In this document: positions 13,801 through 23,983 of the stretch, piece after piece
How the letters are laid out: the number at the start of each line of letters is the position of its first letter
Numbering within the stretch: the first letter of the stretch is position 1
Assembly (NCBI RefSeq): GCF_900634625.1
Contig: NC_041035.1
Coordinates: 12,301,785 to 12,365,784, forward strand
Origin: Parambassis ranga
Taxonomy: Eukaryota; Chordata; Actinopteri; Ambassidae
Reading direction: 5' to 3'
DNA: 64,000 bases
Notes under the pieces: generated by a model
What the model saw: only the letters and a program-made list of their open reading frames with translations
The model's database searches: none
What the model was told of the DNA's origin: nothing
Position numbers and translations under genes: made by a program

Positions 13801-16800
13801 GAGAAGATACAGGGCCATCAGACAACAATAAGACCATGTTAACTAAAACTATCCTTAAAAAACCCCATAGGAAACTGGCCTTAGTTCCCTGTGAATTCTA
13901 CCAATGACACAACAATTAGCCTGACAACTGGCTACACAATGCTGAATGTAAAATCCAGAAAGTAAAATGGCAAAGTATTAATTATTCTCCAATGACAAGA
14001 TACCTAAAGTGTTTAATTCACATAAAGAGATTGAAACAGCTTAATTAACATGACTGTACCTGTTGAGTTGAGACGGCATCCATATTGTTTGGTTAAAGGC
14101 TCTGGTCATCTCTCCTTCCGACCTGCCTGCACTACTCTGCTCCGAGTGACAGCTGCTGCGTCGAACCTATGAAGGGCAAAGAGAGTTAACTTACAGGTGC
14201 ACTGGAGAAAGAACAACACAGAGCATGCTGAAATGCCACACCAAAGATTGTTATGCCCCCTTCAACAATCCCTCTTAAAGGTAGGGTAGGAGATTTTGAA
14301 AACCCAGTGAGACTCAGCCAGATTGTGAAAGTAAACACACGCCCCTTTCTCTCTGAGCTCACCCCGAAGCCACGCCTCCCAATCACAGAGACGTGCATCA
14401 CCTGAAGATGAGCTGCGGTCTGTGACTTCAGCCATCATGCACGTACCTCTCTGTTGCGTGCAGAGCAGGAAGAGAGTGACAACCAGCCAATACTCCACGC
14501 AGGGTCCACCCTGAGGATTGGCTGATATTTTTAGCGTTTTATAGCTTCCACAGATGATTAATATTCTTCGTTTTAATGCTGCCGAACTAATTGGTTGCTA
14601 TCAGATTGTAAAGAGAAGTTACATTAATTAAACAAAAAGTGCATCAGAATGAAATCCCCTACTCTACCTTTAAGAGTGTAAAAGGCACAAAAGTAATATA
14701 GAGCGATGTTCACAAATAATGTTACTATCTGTGTAAGGTTGAAAAAAGTAATGAGAAGGAAGACTTACCTTGGCCTTTATAAGGCACTTTCACTTACTGC
14801 TACATCATCAAAATACATTAGGAATAAATAATATTAAACATATCAATGTTTCTATCTAAATGAAAGAAAACAATGTTCACCTCACAGTGGGAAAGAGCAG
14901 AGAGAGCAGGGGGAGGGGAGGAGGAGGCGGAGGAGGTCATTGAGGAGTCCTCGACTGGTACTTGAAGAAGAACCTTCTGATGCCTGAGAAGATGGAGTAA
15001 CAGGGCATTGCACACACTCTGCTCCTCCAGCATCCTGGGTCCGTCTTCAACGCTGCATACAGAGGTGAACAAGGACAACAACCACACAATATCAAGAATA
15101 CTAAGTATTACAAATGTCCATTCTCTTGTTGTAAACGACTAAGAAGGGAAAGGGTTCCATCTAGTGGATGAAGGGAGATACAGCAGCAGTCAGATGTTTT
15201 TCACTCTACAAAGGGTCAATCTACACCTTTTTGCAGATCAAAATAAACAATCAGGTAGCAGGCAGTGAAAAGGTTTCAGTAAAGCTTCAATTTGGCACTG
15301 CCAACCTCTACACTAAAAATATCAGAGACGTGTCTGACTTCTGGCAAGAACATTGACACTTGGGATCATCACGTCAGACCAAAATAGAAGGTGCAATTTG
15401 TTTACAATATGCCGCGCTGGCAGGGACATCCGTCCTGTGTTTCCTTAGATCTTTTCACACGCACAGTATGTAAAGGTTCATATACACTGAAGAGAATGTG
15501 AAAAATCTGAAGTATTAATAGACATGTGTTTACATGGCAGGCCAGTCAGTGGAAATGACAGGACAGAAGTAGTCTATCACGTGGGTTACATAACACATGA
15601 GGGGTACTGGCTGTTTACAAATAGACATGAGTTATGGTCAGAAAGAAAGAAGCTGTCTTGCATGCTGCAATGTACTTGTGTTTCCATGTCCCTCATCCTT
15701 AACCATTTAATCTTTATATGAAAGAAATTATTACAATTACATTATTACAAAAATTAGATGTAACTAAATGCATTATTAAATCGCTATATTCCTTGTAATC
15801 CTAATTCCTGTGATACCAGCAGTACAAAAGCAGAGGATATTTTCCACATCTCTGAGGCCGCCAGAACTCTACCCCACCACTATTTGTTTCAAAACTTCTG
15901 CTGCCAACTACATCGTCCACATATAATTATCTGAAATTTTCCCTTCAAAAGCAGAACTCTACAGTGTGACTAACACCATATTCCGCTGATATGCCACTAA
16001 CTTTCTGAGAAAACAGAGGTGACACAGACGAGACTTGGAAGACCACAGGGGTGGGGGGGAGCTGCTGACTGAATACAACTACATCCCCAGCGAGTTTGTC
16101 TGTTTATAGTGATGGCTGACTACTGTAAACAGGAAGGGAGAAGCAATGGACAAAATCCTGATTACCTCTGTAATATCTGTCCTCCATTTTTGTGTGCCAT
16201 GCTCTGAGTTATTAGCCACAACCCACACCCATTTCCGCGAAGGGACCAACCCGACTCCACACAACCGAGGTTAATGTTCTAAGCCAGAAGCTTAGTGGGC
16301 TGGTATCGTGACTAACAAAAAGAGTTTAATTTTATCTGGAGAAATCCTACCTCTCTTCAAAAAAAACAATACCCAGTAGTTACGTAGTGTGACTCAAGTC
16401 ACTAAACTGTGTATTTAATGCTCTGAATGTAGCTTTATGGCAACAACTTACTGGAAAATACAAGGCCCAAAGATGGTTGCCAGATTTTCTACAGGCATGT
16501 GGTTTAAGTGACTGTGAGTGGCCACTCTGGACAGAAAGTGGATGAGGTAAGACAAAATAATGAGGTTGTCATCAGGAAGGTGGCAAAGTTTTGCTCTCAG
16601 ATTCCGGTTCATGTCTGCCTCATCTGCATGTCCTAAAAAAAGGCAAAACAGAAAAACACTATTAATCAACACACAACTAAATCACTAGCCTTTGACATGT
16701 AATCCAGACTGGCTGTTGAGATCAAGAAATATTAAGTTCACAAGTGTCTTTCTTGCATCCAACAAATATCAATAACAGTATTATTTTAAATATGCCTGCA

Positions 16801-17803
16801 ATTAAACTAATATGAATATATTAAAGAATATTATTGTAATCTGAATTTTAAAATACCAGTATCCTGTAGTACCTGTGAGGCTGAGAACCAGCTGTTTGCG
16901 CTGGGGTTCAGGGACTACGGGGATCGGCAGCTCCCGGAGGAAGAGTTTGAGGAGCGAGGCCACAGTGGGGACATCTCCCTCCTGCTCGAGGTCCAACCTC
17001 TCTCCACAGTCCCACCGCTGCCTCAGCTGCCGGGTCCGTGCCACTGACCCACACAGCCGGAACAGACCTCTGTGTTGCATTCCTGTGATAAGAAAAAAGT
17101 CAGTATACATGCAGGGGATGTGTCAATGGTGATGTACCCACATAGTGAAAAAGGAGTGAGAAAACGCATACCATTCCTATTCAGGTATTCCACCATGTCT
17201 CTCAGGACACGGGGTATTCCACATATCATCTGCCCGTCCTGTCTCAGTTTTTCCAAGACAACACCAAACACAGGTTTCGGTTTGAGCTCTGACACCGGGG
17301 TGGGAGCAGTGGGCTCTGGACTGACCTTAGCACTAGGCTTCAGAACTCTGACTGAAGACAGGTCGCTCTGCATGGACATAAGAGCAGGATTGATTCAAAC
17401 AGAAACACCAAACTGCCCACAGCTGGGGAGGAGCTTGTCATGGTGGACCATATTCCATTTTAAAATGTAATGTATGACATTACAGCTTCACTTTCTTTCT
17501 TTCTTGAAATGGTTAGCCGGTGTCATCAATAAAATCATGAACTTTTTAAGACACAGGTGGATAGTTTCTTAATATGAATTAATGTGTAAGTAAATGCTAA
17601 AGTTCAAAAAGTTAGCTGCTAAGTTCCATAAAATGCAATTTGCTTGTTTTTCCGAGGTATTTGACAGTAAAAAAAATGCTCCCCGTGCTTAATATAAGTA
17701 GGTCTAAGTGCCTTTAAAACTACAGACAAACTGGGGGGGAAAGATGCTAATTGCTATTAGTAGCCGAACTTACACAGAGCGATATCGAAGCGCTAGCTCC
17801 CAT
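1854..17803 (-). CDS. fam13c: FAM13C with N-terminal RhoGAP domain (22 coding exons)
   Basis: Coding exons in transcript order are 17774-17803, 17172-17367, 16873-17082, 16452-16632, 14881-15052, 14060-14166, 11185-11223, 10130-10348, 9820-9895, 9594-9625, 8139-8196, 7665-7745, 6126-6330, 5178-5427, 4929-5061, 4513-4594, 3940-4160, 3755-3838, 3151-3252, 2749-2963, 2414-2515 and 1854-1980. All borders are GT-AG, phases agree, and the sum is 2922 nt (973 aa). The start MGASAS resembles the FAM13A start. RhoGAP spans about residues 43-237. Conserved FAM13 blocks follow: SQRYNLDPDTAPSPP, LRKRIRRFEERFEQE, YFENLHGRP, MKPFYDRYRVLKQLL, LRDFEDQF and the terminal MAEEYCQYKNLKAKVRLLE. Human FAM13C (585 aa) lacks RhoGAP, while FAM13A and FAM13B have it; synteny and the SQRYNLDP block point to FAM13C. 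Least certain is exon 9820-9895: an acceptor 14 nt upstream (9909) would give MPWFSF but breaks the phase with the preceding exon. Confidence 0.88.
6126..6351 (-). CDS. fam13c: Possible alternative first coding exon for a short FAM13C form
   Basis: Exon 6126-6330 is spliced internally in the long form. If transcription starts in the intron and the acceptor is not used, the ATG at 6349-6351 reads MFCFCFQ and then enters the exon in frame (SPSLKLQALEAD). The CFCF residues are the polypyrimidine tract of the acceptor read as codons. As I recall it, human FAM13C begins MFSCFCFSLQ, which has the same construction. The start would give a protein without RhoGAP. This is inference without transcript data. 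Confidence 0.4.
7126..7139. promoter_or_regulatory. RFX X-box (palindromic)
   Basis: GTTGCCATAGCAAC matches the RFX X-box consensus GTNRCC-spacer-RGYAAC in both half sites, with a 2-nt spacer. It lies about 780 nt upstream of the possible short-form fam13c ATG (6351), in the intron between exons 7665-7745 and 6126-6330. RFX factors drive ciliary and some neuronal genes. The region 6360-7250 could therefore be an internal promoter. Confidence 0.5.
7349..7368. repeat. (CAT)n microsatellite
   Basis: About six and a half CAT units in the fam13c intron. A short GT run lies nearby at ~7070-7092. The rest of the intron (6331-7664) shows no exon that I could fit in phase. Confidence 0.9.
7985..8055 (+). 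repeat. Teleost retroelement 3' tail remnant
   Basis: The string CTGTAAAGCACTGTGGT, followed by a short spacer and GTGCTCTATACATGAATTCACTTGACT, looks like the 3' end shared by many fish LINE/SINE copies (tRNA-proximal TGTAAAGCACTTTG followed by TATAAATAAA and a GACTTGA repeat). Only the tail is recognisable. It lies in the fam13c intron 7746-8138. Confidence 0.45.
8310..8620. repeat. Probable dispersed repeat with a CTCF-like core
   Basis: The segment starts with CACTAGGTGGCGCTATGG and continues with phrases such as GACCTTAGACC and TTTCAAGCTGATCAG. They resemble a fish intergenic repeat family I have met before, but I cannot name it. The CTCF-type core is at 8325-8339. It lies in the fam13c intron 8197-9593, which otherwise shows no exon. 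Confidence 0.35.
11089..11131. other. 20-bp intronic hairpin
   Basis: Arms 11089-11108 and 11112-11131 are reverse complements around a 3-nt loop, with one mismatch (A11098 against C11122). In RNA read from the - strand, as in fam13c pre-mRNA, that mismatch becomes a U-G wobble, so the stem is continuous. It sits 38 nt inside the intron that precedes coding exon 10130-10348, close to the 39-nt exon 11185-11223. Confidence 0.85.
11930..12165. repeat. Probable dispersed repeat in a fam13c intron
   Basis: Phrases such as GTGTTAGCTAATCATG, TGCAATTATGTTAGCACAGC and TGAAAACTGTTGTGCTGATC resemble a conserved dispersed element found widely in fish genomes. I cannot give its family name. The rest of the 2.8-kb intron (11224-14059) is AT-rich and shows nothing else recognisable. 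Confidence 0.4.
14272..14676. mobile_element. MITE-like DNA transposon with ~26-bp inverted termini
   Basis: The ends read CTCTTAAAGGTAGGGTAGG on the left and CCTACTCTACCTTTAAGAG on the right. They are inverted repeats with few mismatches over about 26 bp. The 405-bp body has no long frame and no transposase, so it is a non-autonomous copy. No clear target-site duplication is visible beside the outermost bases, which leaves the exact ends open by a few bases. It sits in the fam13c intron between exons 14881-15052 and 14060-14166. Confidence 0.7.
14881..17367 (-). CDS. fam13c: RhoGAP-domain exons of fam13c
   Basis: Four exons (17172-17367, 16873-17082, 16452-16632, 14881-15052) encode the GTPase-activating domain. 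The arginine-finger motif GLFRLCG is present with Arg84. LLKLFLRELP carries the conserved lysine at 121, and ENLATIFGP carries the conserved asparagine at 195. These are the RhoGAP catalytic and GTPase-contact positions, so the domain looks active against a Rho-family GTPase; which one cannot be told. The second exon begins directly after the ten-residue first coding exon. Confidence 0.88.
15053..16451. other. fam13c intron, no recognised element
   Basis: 1.4 kb between the RhoGAP exons 16452-16632 and 14881-15052. Short frames are present but none fits splice borders and phase. I see no repeat family that I can name. Confidence 0.6.
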
Positions 17804-18210
17804 TTCTTCAGCTCAGTGGACCAGGAAAGCTCTCCATTTCTAGGTTGTACGTAGATTTCCCCCTCCTCGGCATGACATTCTCTGTGAAACTGTCGGAAAG
17901 TGCAACCTACGATGAACAGTTACAGCCATTTCCCTCACATCCCAGCGCCAGGCTGAAACACCTCAGTCAAAATGGGGCAGTTAGCGTACTGCTGCCTGGT
18001 ACACTTGTTTATGTTGCTCGTCACGTGACATGAGTGTATCCATAGCGACCTGTGGTGGGGTTGCCAGGAAGCGGAGGAGAAGAGGCAGAACGCCTGAAAG
18101 ATGCTAAAATAGATGAGCTTCCTTTTCACATCATCTTAAAGGGAGCTCCAATTATCACTGCGGTGAAGCTCAATGCTTTCTTCATGGGATACCAATCCAG
18201 ATACTAAATA
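17804..18210 (-). promoter_or_regulatory. fam13c: fam13c 5'UTR/promoter region
   Basis: The stretch immediately upstream of the first coding ATG (17801-17803) is more GC-rich than its surroundings and ends where the slc16a9 3'UTR is inferred to finish (~18.2 kb). The transcription start is not determined. It carries a perfect palindromic GTCACGTGAC at 18020-18029. Confidence 0.5.
18020..18029. promoter_or_regulatory. CLEAR/E-box palindrome GTCACGTGAC
   Basis: An exact ten-base palindrome matching the TFEB/USF-type CLEAR box, 217 nt upstream of the fam13c start codon. It is read directly from sequence; function is inferred from position. Confidence 0.5.
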
Positions 18211-18228
18211 CAATTCATTTAAACATCA

Positions 18229-18234
18229 TTTATT
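18229..18234 (-). other. slc16a9: Candidate poly(A) signal of slc16a9
   Basis: TTTATT on the + strand is AATAAA in the transcript, about 1.43 kb after the slc16a9 stop and just before the fam13c promoter region. The interval 18235-19662 has no coding frame with splice borders and is best read as the slc16a9 3'UTR. Confidence 0.4.
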
Positions 18235-19399
18235 GGCACTTTTTTAATAAAATAAGAAAACATGAATTGAAACATAAATATTATAATACTGGAACAAAAA
18301 CAGCAATGCATCTTCTATGAATATAAAAAGCCAACACTTACTCCTATACCTGTGGAACTATCATTGACATTTGTAGTGGTCAATTTAACAACATTCAAGT
18401 AACTACAAAAAAAACTATAGCAAAGAATTTATCACAAGTATGATCACAATAATAAAATGAGACAAATTCATAACTTCATTACAGCCCTATGACTGGTTTT
18501 GTGCATATAAAAAGTCACAAGCACATAGAACTTTACAAACTAGTTCTAATACAAAATATTATCAAACAATCCAAACACACACAAACCTGTGCACAAATAC
18601 ATGTGTGTGCACACACATGTACACATGAACATACACAGATGACATTATGGACAAAGAAGAGATCACAATAATCATGCCACAAAAAGAATCCACATGCCAT
18701 TTAGGGTTGGAAATACAGTAGGATCTCCTCAATGTTTTTACATGTTTGTGAATCAGGATCATTGTTTTTTCTGATCCAGAAACAGGAGGTATGATGAATT
18801 CAAGCCATTCTAGAAAACTAGAAATTGTGTCAATGCACTTGAAAACAAAAATCTAGAAAGCAAGGCGGTTGTATTGTTCCAGCAGGCATTATGTGTTGAC
18901 AGGCATTGACTATCATGGATGCTTTGGTGTAAGTAATTAAGGTATAACATAAGACACAATAAAAAAATGTAATGCTTAAGGTGTGATCATGAAAAAAAGG
19001 CTCCTTCCCTCACTCCTTCTAATCCCTGTATGTTCTATTGCATTCATATTCAACCGTGATTATATGTGCAGAGTAATTTCAATAGTGACTGTTACATTAA
19101 CTGATGTTATTAACGGCACCATGTCTTTTAACGCTACAATGAAATGAGACCCAGTGTTTCATAAAACACAGTGTAGATTTGGGATTTGAACAATATCCTT
19201 CACTCGACCTCGTAAAATGAGGCAATAATTTAAAAAACAACACAGGCATCAAGTCAAACCTTTAAAAAAATCTGTAGCATGTGGTTTGACCCTGAGAACC
19301 ACAGGCAAAGTACACAGGAAAGCCTGCATTTTTAAAATTTTGGTATATTAAAACCTGGCAGCAAAAACAAGGGGAAACCCCTCTGCAGTCAAGGTAAAT

Positions 19400-19560
19400 A
19401 ATCTGCATTTGTAGAGGGCTTTTCTACCTATTGAAAGGTATTCAAAGCACTTTACACTGCTCCACATTTACCTCTTCATACTCACACAGGTTAGTGGTGC
19501 AACAATTGGTTAAGTGTCTTGCCCAAGGACACATCGGCATGCAGCCAGGGACAGGGAGAG
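19400..19560. repeat. Teleost dispersed repeat (CTTGCCCAAGGACA family)
   Basis: The order TTGTAGAGGGCTTTTCTACC, CAAAGCACTTTACACTGC, CATACTCACACAGG and GTGTCTTGCCCAAGGACAC is typical of an element scattered through many fish genomes. This copy is partial and lies within the inferred slc16a9 3'UTR. Confidence 0.6.
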
Positions 19561-19662
19561 AAAGAAACCACCTGAGCCACAGCCATCTAAAGAAAGAAAG
19601 TTCCCCCTAGAGGTGAATCAGGTACAGTTAAGTGATAGTTGCTGTACAGTACATGTTAATAT

Positions 19663-22600
19663 TCAGGCTACTGAGGCAACTTTGTCACAGTTGCTGGTAT
19701 ATTGGACGTCTGGCCTGTCGTTCTCGGAGTGCTTCCTGTTCCAGCAGGGAAGGGTTAGCAGAAAGAGAATGAATGATCCTAGCACCACGCAGCTCCCACT
19801 GAAGTAGAATGCCAAGTCATATGACTGAGTCCAGTCAAAGAACCACCCTGAAAAGTGTTGGAAGGAACAGACAGCATGAGCACAGTCAGCAAAGATTCGT
19901 TGGCAGATGCAGCAGTCAGCTAAATACATGACAAGCTGTCTCCTTACTGAAGTCAACATGTCCTGTGCTTTGCTCTGAATGCCTGTCTGATATAATATTT
20001 TGATTTTTGAAAATATGACCTTAGAACTAAGCATAAAGTAAAACAAGAATCATACAAGCCCTCTTACCTACAACAGGTGGCCCAAGCATGATTCCAAATC
20101 CCCCAAAGAACATGAGGATCCCGTGTGCTTGTGTCAGTCTATCCAAGCCGACAATCTTTGTAGTGATGTAGGAAGTGAGAGACCAGTTTCCGGAGAAGAA
20201 ACCCAGGACAGCAGAGAGGATCTGCAGACCCATATAACTCTTGGTGAGGGGAATGAGAAGCAGTGCCACACCTGCTGCAAACATGGTGAAGGCGTACAGA
20301 TAAATGCCGTTGATCCATCTGATATCCACCAGGATACCTAGGGCCAGTTTACCCACACAAGTGGCAATGGCCCCTATTGATACCAGGGGAATGACACTAA
20401 TTTCTTCAATGAGTCCTTCACTCTGTGCCACGTCCTCTATGAATAGCACAGGAGGAAATGCACCCAGACTGAACAGGAAGACAGCAATGCAGAAGGCCAC
20501 CATGGCTTGGTCCTGAAGGATCTCATACATGGAGTGCATGTACTTGCAGTAAGCCTGCTGCCTCTTTTTGATGGCTTTCATTATGGCTAACCCAGCCAGA
20601 GGCCTACCTGTCTTCTTCTCTGTCTGAATGTCTTTTGCATCGATGGTGATGAGCAGCTCCTTCACGGTCAGAGATTTCTCTGGAGTGTTCGCAGTAGAGC
20701 CTGCGGTGATCTTCAGGTCTTCTAATGGGGGCTTCTCGAAAAGCTGCTCCTCTGTATTGCGCTCCAGAGCAGCTTTCTGTTTGAGGTAGTACGCTGGCAT
20801 GTTGAGGGGCCTCATGAATCCAGAGCAGGCCATGATGTTTAGTGCTACAGCTCCGATGATAAGCAGGCAGCCATCAAGGCCATACAGCACGATCAGCTCG
20901 TTCTGGGCAGTGGCATAGATGAATGCTCCGATACTTGTGCCTGGGTGAGCAGAGAGGACAGAAATTCAGCATGTGTGATAAAGCAGCAGATTTATTAAGA
21001 CAACTTAAAAGACAACACTATGCACCCCATCTTCAGGAGTTCTAAATCATTACATACTTATTGGAAATAATTTTGTCTAATGTAGTATCAGACTATTTTC
21101 ACCCTTTCCAAACCATTACCATCAAATTTTTGACTCTCCAAAGTCAACCCAGATCTGGTCAGTGGTCACCTGTCCATGTCACTAGCTAACACACCACTCT
21201 GCCTTTGTGACACTACAGATGTTTACCTCAGCTTCCTAAGGCTCCCAGCAGTTCATACATGAAAGAAGTGAGCATGAAGAACTGGTGTGTACCCAGAGAT
21301 CTCGGGGGCAGAAGTAGACGGCAGTACCTGTGGTGACAATGCCGAGGGCCAGGCCACGTCTCTTGTCAAAATACTGACAGGTGATTGTCAACGTGGCAGC
21401 GTAGACCAGACCACAACCGAGGCCTATGGGAAGAGAAAGGAGAAAAGATAAGGAAAGACAATTTCCATTAGCCCAGGTGAAATTCTGTAAAAACAGAAAG
21501 AACTGCAGGACAACATTGTGTTTAGTTTTTACATTCTGTACATTCACAGTCCGTTGGGTGTCTTGCACTATACATTTAGCAAAATCCAAAATATGTGGAG
21601 CTGTAAACAAGCTGCACGTGATTGTAGCTGTAGACAGTGTTTCTAAGGGCATCTCTAAAAATAAAATCACTGTCTTCAAATATGCATGGCCTTCCCTCTA
21701 CAGCGTTCGCTCTCTGGAAAGGCAGTGCTGACAGCAAGGGGTTCACCACAATTAAGCATGTCTGAGCTGTCACTTAATGTGTAATAACAGGTGGTGTTAG
21801 GCCCACACAGGCACCAGGGAGGGCACAGAGGCAATAAAAGGACACATGGGGATCAACCTGATCCATAATGTTATTTTTCTGTCAGCATCCTTAACAGCAT
21901 AGTCAACAAATGGTGCAATGCTCAGCTGTATGTGTTGTCTTGTCTACTGTACAATGGTATTCAATAATTGCTAAGTGTGGATATACCGAGGTTCAAATGT
22001 TGCATAATAGTTGGACATGTGCCCCTGCCTTTTTGACATGATTATACAATGTGTTATGCGATTCTCATATGTTCGAGGGATAAGGAGCTTAGTTAACTCC
22101 CATGATCAAGGCAACATCAAACACTTCACTCAGATAACTGTTCCTTTCACAGTCAGGTGAATTAGGTCTCTGGAAGCTTTATCTTTGTAGGCATGTGTAG
22201 TGTAATAAAACACAAAAAGTAGGCTGCCAGCGGGCATTATCATGAAGTGTTTCCTTACCAACCACAATGCCATAGGAAAAGATGAGGAACTGGACATTTG
22301 GAGCAAAGGCACTGAGCATCAGGCCACCTGCCACCATTACACCGCTAAAGATGGTCACAGGACGAGCTCCAAAGTTGTCCACACAGGCACTGCAGACCGG
22401 ACCTGAGGGAGAACAGGCAAGAAGAAAGGAAAGACAAGGAAGGCAAAGGTGAGAGACTGAAGGACAAAAATATCAAAGGAATAACAACCAAAGTCTCTCA
22501 GAAAAACAAACCTCATCACATGATCACTCTGCATCTGAATATGACACCATCAGAGTACATTAAGTTCAAACTGGCAACCTGTCAGAGGTGTTGTCACATG

Positions 22601-23930
22601 TCCCAAAAAGATCTTGACAGGTTCGATGTTAACATTTTACAGTTTTCCTGGCCTCCAGAAGGGGTAAACACACGCCAATTCAATACTATTTTTAGCTTTT
22701 TTTCCAGCTTAGTGGAGCTGCAGGATGATTTTACAGGCCTGAGTGCAATTTTGAAATTCAATATGCAATGCTATTCCACTGATCTGGATACTCCCATATC
22801 CTGAGGCTCCCTGAGTCATGCATCATGCGACATTTACTGACTCCTTCCCCTCTAACCAGTGGGAAGACCCTGCTGTTGTGCAGCAACAACTGCAGTGCTG
22901 CAGCAGGCAGACAGCTGGGACACGTGTCCAAGACATAGCAATGCCAGATCTGTCCAGTCATGATTTTCACTTCACGGCAGACAGCCAGGCTACAAGTGGA
23001 GCTCTGCCTTAGACAGGAATATAGGCCACAATCAATCACTGCTCCTATTGGCTCCACAGCCAATAGGAAGGTATACTTCATCACATTTTCCATATATTAC
23101 ACTTTAGAAGGCCTCCCTTTAAGTAAGTTTATACACAAAACCTTGCTCAACTCAAAGTGATCAAGTTTCATGCCCTATCAGTTTCTCAATCTGTCTTTCT
23201 TTTCCTCCCTCAGTGGTTGGATTAAGGGATAAGTGATCCTCCTTCATTGAAAGCGGGGATGACTTGCACTTGCGTAGAAAATCAATAACAGCAACCCTTC
23301 TAGGAGCCACAACATGCTCATGTTTGTGAATCCTGTAAACATGCTGCAGTAAAGAACTCTAAAATAAGCATATTTCTTGGTGATAAGATTAATTGCTTCT
23401 TTATGTTGCACTCATTGTTCAGACTTTGAAGAAGTACTGCATGTCCTTTGTTATCAGTGACATTATGTGATATGACAATAAAAAAAAGAAAGACAGGTGA
23501 GTGCTCTATTTACAGCACAGACATAGCACTTCTATTTTCATCCCACTTGTCAGCAGATATACAGTCTTTAATATGTAGGCCAATGATAATTTATTGCTCA
23601 GCAGAGAATAATCAGACTGTAAAAACAATAAGCAAACAATACTGACATCTTTCAAATGATATCTTGTGTAGATTTTCCACTCAAATGGGGACCAATGCTT
23701 TTGATATTATTACAGTGTGTGTTGTACTCACTGGCTATTAGTCCCACTCCAGCTACCAGGGAGCCCACCCAAGCCGTCATGCCCTTGCTTTCCTGGAAGG
23801 CATGCAGCCACTCGGGATAGAGGACACCCACCGACTGGGGTGAACCATAGGCCAGGAGCTGGGCCATAAAAGATGCCACAACAATGGCCCATCCCCAGCC
23901 TCCATCCAACACTTTTGCAGAAGCAGCCAT
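19663..23930 (-). CDS. slc16a9: Monocarboxylate transporter 9 (SLC16A9)
   Basis: Coding exons in transcript order are 23732-23930, 22259-22402, 21328-21423, 20068-20940 and 19663-19847. Phases agree and the sum is 1497 nt (498 aa; human MCT9 is about 509). The protein is a 12-helix major-facilitator carrier. Helix 1 has the MCT signature DGGWGW, followed by YGSPQSVGVLYPEWL, FGARPVTIFSGVMVAGGLML, LGCGLVYAATLTITCQYFD and YGLDGCLLI. A cytoplasmic loop follows, then GKLALGILVDIRWIN, GNWSLTSYITTK, AHGILMFFGG and GWFFDWTQSYDLAFYFSG. These blocks match MCT9, reported to carry carnitine and creatine across the plasma membrane. The ATG chosen is the first in frame after the acceptor at 23983, with MAASAKVLDGG before helix 1. 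The gene sits between fam13c and ccdc6 as in human. A teleost a/b paralog suffix cannot be assigned here. Confidence 0.92.
20941..23731. other. slc16a9 introns
   Basis: Three introns (20941-21327, 21424-22258, 22403-23731). No additional exon fits. The only structured element I noticed is the CCAAT inverted pair at 23043-23068. Confidence 0.6.
23043..23068. promoter_or_regulatory. Perfect inverted repeat of two CCAAT boxes
   Basis: Two 11-bp arms (23043-23053 and 23058-23068) are exact reverse complements around CCAC. Each arm contains an ATTGG/CCAAT pentamer in a good NF-Y context (AGCCAATAGG). It lies in the first coding intron of slc16a9, about 860 nt downstream of the ATG. Confidence 0.6.
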
Positions 23931-23983
23931 GGTGCTGATGTTTCTGCTGCCCTCTGGAAGGTGTTCTGACAGAGGAGAGGTTC

